Assembly (NCBI GenBank): GCA_963556255.1
Contig: OY744607.1
Span: forward strand, 53,332,170 to 53,396,169
DNA: 64,000 bases
Source: Allolobophora icterica
Lineage: Eukaryota > Annelida > Clitellata > Crassiclitellata > Lumbricidae
Direction: 5' to 3'
Positions within the stretch are counted from its first letter, which is position 1, and every line of letters begins with the position of its first letter. The notes beneath the pieces were generated by a model that saw nothing but the letters and a program-made list of their open reading frames with translations, was not told the DNA's origin and searched no databases. This document shows, one piece after another, positions 61,176 through 64,000 of the stretch. The position numbers were made by a program, and so were the translations under genes.

Positions 61176-61704
61176 ACCCGAGGAAAATACCCAAAAAATC
61201 ACAACCATATCCAGACTTCTATTCCTTACTAAAAAAATTGTCAAGTCGGACTACTAGATATTTTAATTAAAACACGAATCCTTAATTTTATTCAAACAAA
61301 CAACTCCAAACGCAGACTGCAGAGAATTCCGAATTCGTATTTACAAAAGTCCTTCATCCGAAATGTTATTCCAAATGCCTGTTGCATTTTATTAAAACCA
61401 ATTCGTTCAGAATTTTCTGACCAAGACGTGACTTGTGGGGCCTCATAAAAATTCTGCCTTGTGAAAAATACGTTCTACAGTGCTGAATTCACTGGCACAC
61501 AGAGCAGCTTTTCAAGTACCGGATGTAAATGTACAAATTGTGAGTCTGTTTTGAAATCATTCCATGGTAAATAACCGGAAGTCAAAATAAATGTCCTAAA
61601 CAACAGTACAGCCTCACTCACACCGTGTAAATACCAATTGTATTAGTAATTATTGGATAAATTTTTAAAATTCTTGAGTTTTGTTAAATGATTGTTCATA
61701 TTGT

Positions 61705-61870
61705 CAAAGTCTTGGTCTTGGTCTTGCAAAACCAAGACCAAGACTTTGAGCCACAAGACCAAGACCTTGAACCTCAAGACCAAGACCAAGACCAAGACTT
61801 TTGGTCTCAAGACCAAGACCAAGACTTTTAAAAACGAACTCGAGTGCACTCGAGACCAAGACTTTGGTCT
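61705..61870. repeat. (AAGACC)n tract B with a perfect 18-bp hairpin
   Basis: At 61705-61722 the strand reads CAAAGTCTTGGTCTTGGT, and 61731-61748 is its exact reverse complement, with an 8-base loop. The remainder is AAGACCAAGACC repeats. Confidence 0.9.
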
Positions 61871-62375
61871 TGAGGACAACAAGGCTGCCTTTTTGTTGAT
61901 GTGATTACATTCTTCAAATTATATAACTTTAAAATATGTCTATCTGCGGTCCTACGCTAATTGCACGGGGACTTCGTGCTCGCCTCTTCTCTTTGATCTG
62001 ACCTTTGTTGGTGATACGCCAACAATCGATTTTTTACCTGGTGGTACAATAAAAATAAAGTTTGAAAACCGCTGCAATACAATACAATGCACTTGTTTTT
62101 GCATTTTCAGACTGACCTCAGCTCCAGCGAGATTGAAGGTATAGTGATTCTAAGTCATTCAAGAGTTAATTGTCATGACCTAAGTGAGCCAAAAATCTCA
62201 ACCTTGCTTAATTGAGCATTTGAACCGTGACCAACCACAATGTGTTGAAATCAGTCCTTACTCCTCACTGTTATCACTACTGAACGAATACCTTCCTCTG
62301 GTCATACCTAAAACAAGAACTGTTCCAGAGTCAACGAGCCTTTCGGTTTCTGGACCTAGATTTCAGAAATCGATT

Positions 62376-62725
62376 ACTTGACTATGGTCTCCCTGAATGC
62401 AATCTGGCTCCTTCAACCAGAATAATGCACCAGGCTGCAAGACTGTCTGTTGGTCTCGTACCGAAACCAAATAACACCTGCTCTTCGTTCTCTACACTGG
62501 CTTTCTGTCTCTGAGCCGATTCTGTATTTGATCAGTATTTGCTGTTACATATTATGTCGTTCCTGGTACAAGTCTTGTCTTCAACCGGCGTGCATTCGCA
62601 GTTGCCTGTCCCTCGATCTGGAACTCTCCGCTTCCTCATGTTCGTAACTCTCTGAGCGAGACCGTCTTTCGCTTTAAACTGAAAACTTACATCCTCAAGT
62701 CTATTTATAGCTCTTAATGTATGCC
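62376..62725 (+). pseudogene. Second decayed LINE reverse transcriptase end
   Basis: It reads DYGLPECNLAPSTRIMHQAA in one frame, TPALRSLHWLSVSEPI in another, and LSETVFRFKLKTYILKSIY further on: the order (YGLPxxxL..LQ..ARL..P.LRSLHWLPV..RIxFK...FKxxLKTYLF) of LINE polyprotein ends. At least two frame shifts are present. Confidence 0.75.
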
Positions 62726-62899
62726 CGGCTTCGATGTGTACTTAGGAACTTTGTAAGGAGGGCATTATCAAAATAACAGTTTTACTGCATAATTGCCTAC
62801 TTTATCATAATCACCTCACGTTATCTTACCTCACTGTTATTACTATTAGGCCTACAAAAGGTTTAACGCGCGCAAGGTCACACAAAATACGAATCGGAG

Positions 62900-64000
62900 G
62901 CGTGGAAGTCTGCACCAACAACCTTACGCCATCCTAGCAACCTTACCTTACCTTATCTTAGCAACCTTAACTTATCTTAGCAACCTTACCTTACCTTAAC
63001 AACCTTACCTTATCTTAACAACCTTACCCTAGCTCATCTTAAAACTTCAGTTTAGGAAGGCCTACAGAGAGTTGCAGTAATCGAGACGAGAATAGATGAA
63101 GGCATGAACGATGGATGTGAAGACTGAAGAAGAAACCGATCATCTGATGGCCCAAGTGAAATTAACAGGAACGGGTGAGATTGGTGATGTGTTCAGTGAA
63201 CGAGAGTCCTCTCAAGGATGACACCCAAATCACGAACACTGGACGAGAAGGTAAAGGAAGGAAACGTCTCAGCTAGTGCAGTAAAGTTTAAGGAGCTGCT
63301 GGCGGCTACCAAACCAAATCAACTGCATCCTGGACGAGTTGAGAGAAAGCCGGTTTGAGAAAATCCTTGCCTTATCTCAACAACCCTTACCTTAATTACC
63401 TTACCTTAACAACCTTAATTACCTTACCTTATCTTAACAAACTTACCTTAACAACCTTAATTACCTTACCTTACCATAACAACCTTACATTAACAACCTT
63501 ATCTTAACAACCTTACAATATCTTGACAACCTTACCTCACTTAGGGCCTATCTTAATTACCTCACCTAATCTTAACAACTTTATCTTAACACCTTGCCTT
63601 ATCTTAACAACCATAACTTAACAGCCTTAATTACCTTACCTTATTAACTTTACCATATCTTAGCAACCTTACCTCACTTATCTTAATTACCTTACCTTAA
63701 CCCTACCTTATCTTAATAACCTTACCTTATCTTACCAACATTACCTTAGCCTATATTAACAACCTTGCTTGCCTTATCTTTACAACCTTACCTTAACAAC
63801 CTTACGTTGTCTTAACAACCTTACCTCATCTTAAAACCTTTACATTATCTTAATTACCTTACCTTATCTTAACAACCCTACCTTAACAACCTCACCTTAC
63901 TTTTCTTAACAACTTTACTTATCTTAACCTTACTTATCTTAATTACCTTAACTTATCTTAACAACCTTATCTTAACAACCTTACTTTACTTATCTTAATT
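62900..64000. repeat. Degenerate CTTATCTTAACAACCTTAC minisatellite
   Basis: Units of about 19 bp (AACCTTACCTTATCTTAAC) with many variants run to the window edge. It is interrupted at about 63050-63365 by non-repetitive sequence beginning AGTTTAGGAAGGCCTACAGA, possibly an inserted old element. Confidence 0.85.

Larger units (their letters stand above)
60759..62074. mobile_element. hAT-like non-autonomous element, 1316 bp
   Basis: The ends CAGCGATTTTC and GAAAACCGCTG are inverted with one mismatch and fit the hAT/Charlie-type terminus (CAGYGGTTxTCAAACTTT; the right end inverted reads CAGCGGTTTTCAAACTTTAT). No clean 8-bp target duplication is visible. Inside are two (AAGACC)n tracts (61022-61175, 61705-61870) and no recognisable transposase. 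Confidence 0.6.

Noticed and set aside
62900..64000. Telomere-like repeat
   Set aside because: CTTACC/CTTAAC units of about 19 bp are irregular and not the TTAGGG type. It is a degenerate minisatellite.

Overview
The window reads as animal nuclear DNA, most likely from a marine invertebrate and plausibly a deuterostome such as an echinoderm or hemichordate. The grounds are introns with GT/AG borders, two recognisable animal gene families, tRNA-derived SINEs, LINE remnants, hAT-like MITEs, and a very high load of micro- and minisatellites. The species cannot be fixed from the sequence alone.

Host genes. At the left edge (542-2636, + strand) are the last three coding exons of a nuclear receptor: most of a ligand-binding domain, most like NR2 receptors, followed by a Ser/Thr/Gly/Gln-rich tail. 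From 45132 down to 10330 (- strand) lies a five-exon UNC93A-like gene for a major-facilitator-type membrane protein. All four introns have GT/AG ends and compatible phases. Its second intron is about 27.3 kb. A few weaker exon-like stretches (51.5-51.9, 52.7-53.3 and 57.4-57.5 kb) are reported with low confidence.

The main object is a Polinton/Maverick (adintovirus-like) element of about 21.5 kb at 14817-36296. It sits wholly inside UNC93A intron 2 and is flanked on both sides by a (TACA)n microsatellite. It has matching terminal inverted repeats of about 115 bp. From left to right it carries: two tRNA-like modules in opposite orientation; an array of about 25 units of 70 bp with a palindrome in each unit; a broken integrase; a zinc-ribbon/phospholipase-A2-like gene; the FtsK/HerA-type packaging ATPase; the minor (penton-like) capsid gene; a hydrophobic virion-type protein; a small possible dUTPase-fold protein; a two-helix membrane protein; a conserved gene of unknown role; a small basic/amphipathic core-type protein split by transposons; a frameshifted major capsid gene; a SAP-domain protein; a protein-primed family B DNA polymerase; an adenovirus-type cysteine protease; and two tandem fibre-like genes with discoidin-like heads. 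Integrase, major capsid and core-protein genes are broken while polymerase, ATPase, penton, protease, PLA2 and fibre genes are open. This copy is therefore a defective but fairly young provirus-like element.

The remainder is mostly repeats: minisatellites of 51, 24, 27, 60, about 85, 20 and 40 bp; (ATCC)n, (TACA)n, (GAT)n, (GAA)n and (TA)n; several MITE families with visible inverted repeats (one with a perfect 8-bp target duplication); SINEs; and decayed LINE reverse-transcriptase pieces near 41.2-41.9, 56.6 and 62.4-62.7 kb. Many long open frames in the satellite zones are artefacts of repeat units whose length is a multiple of three.
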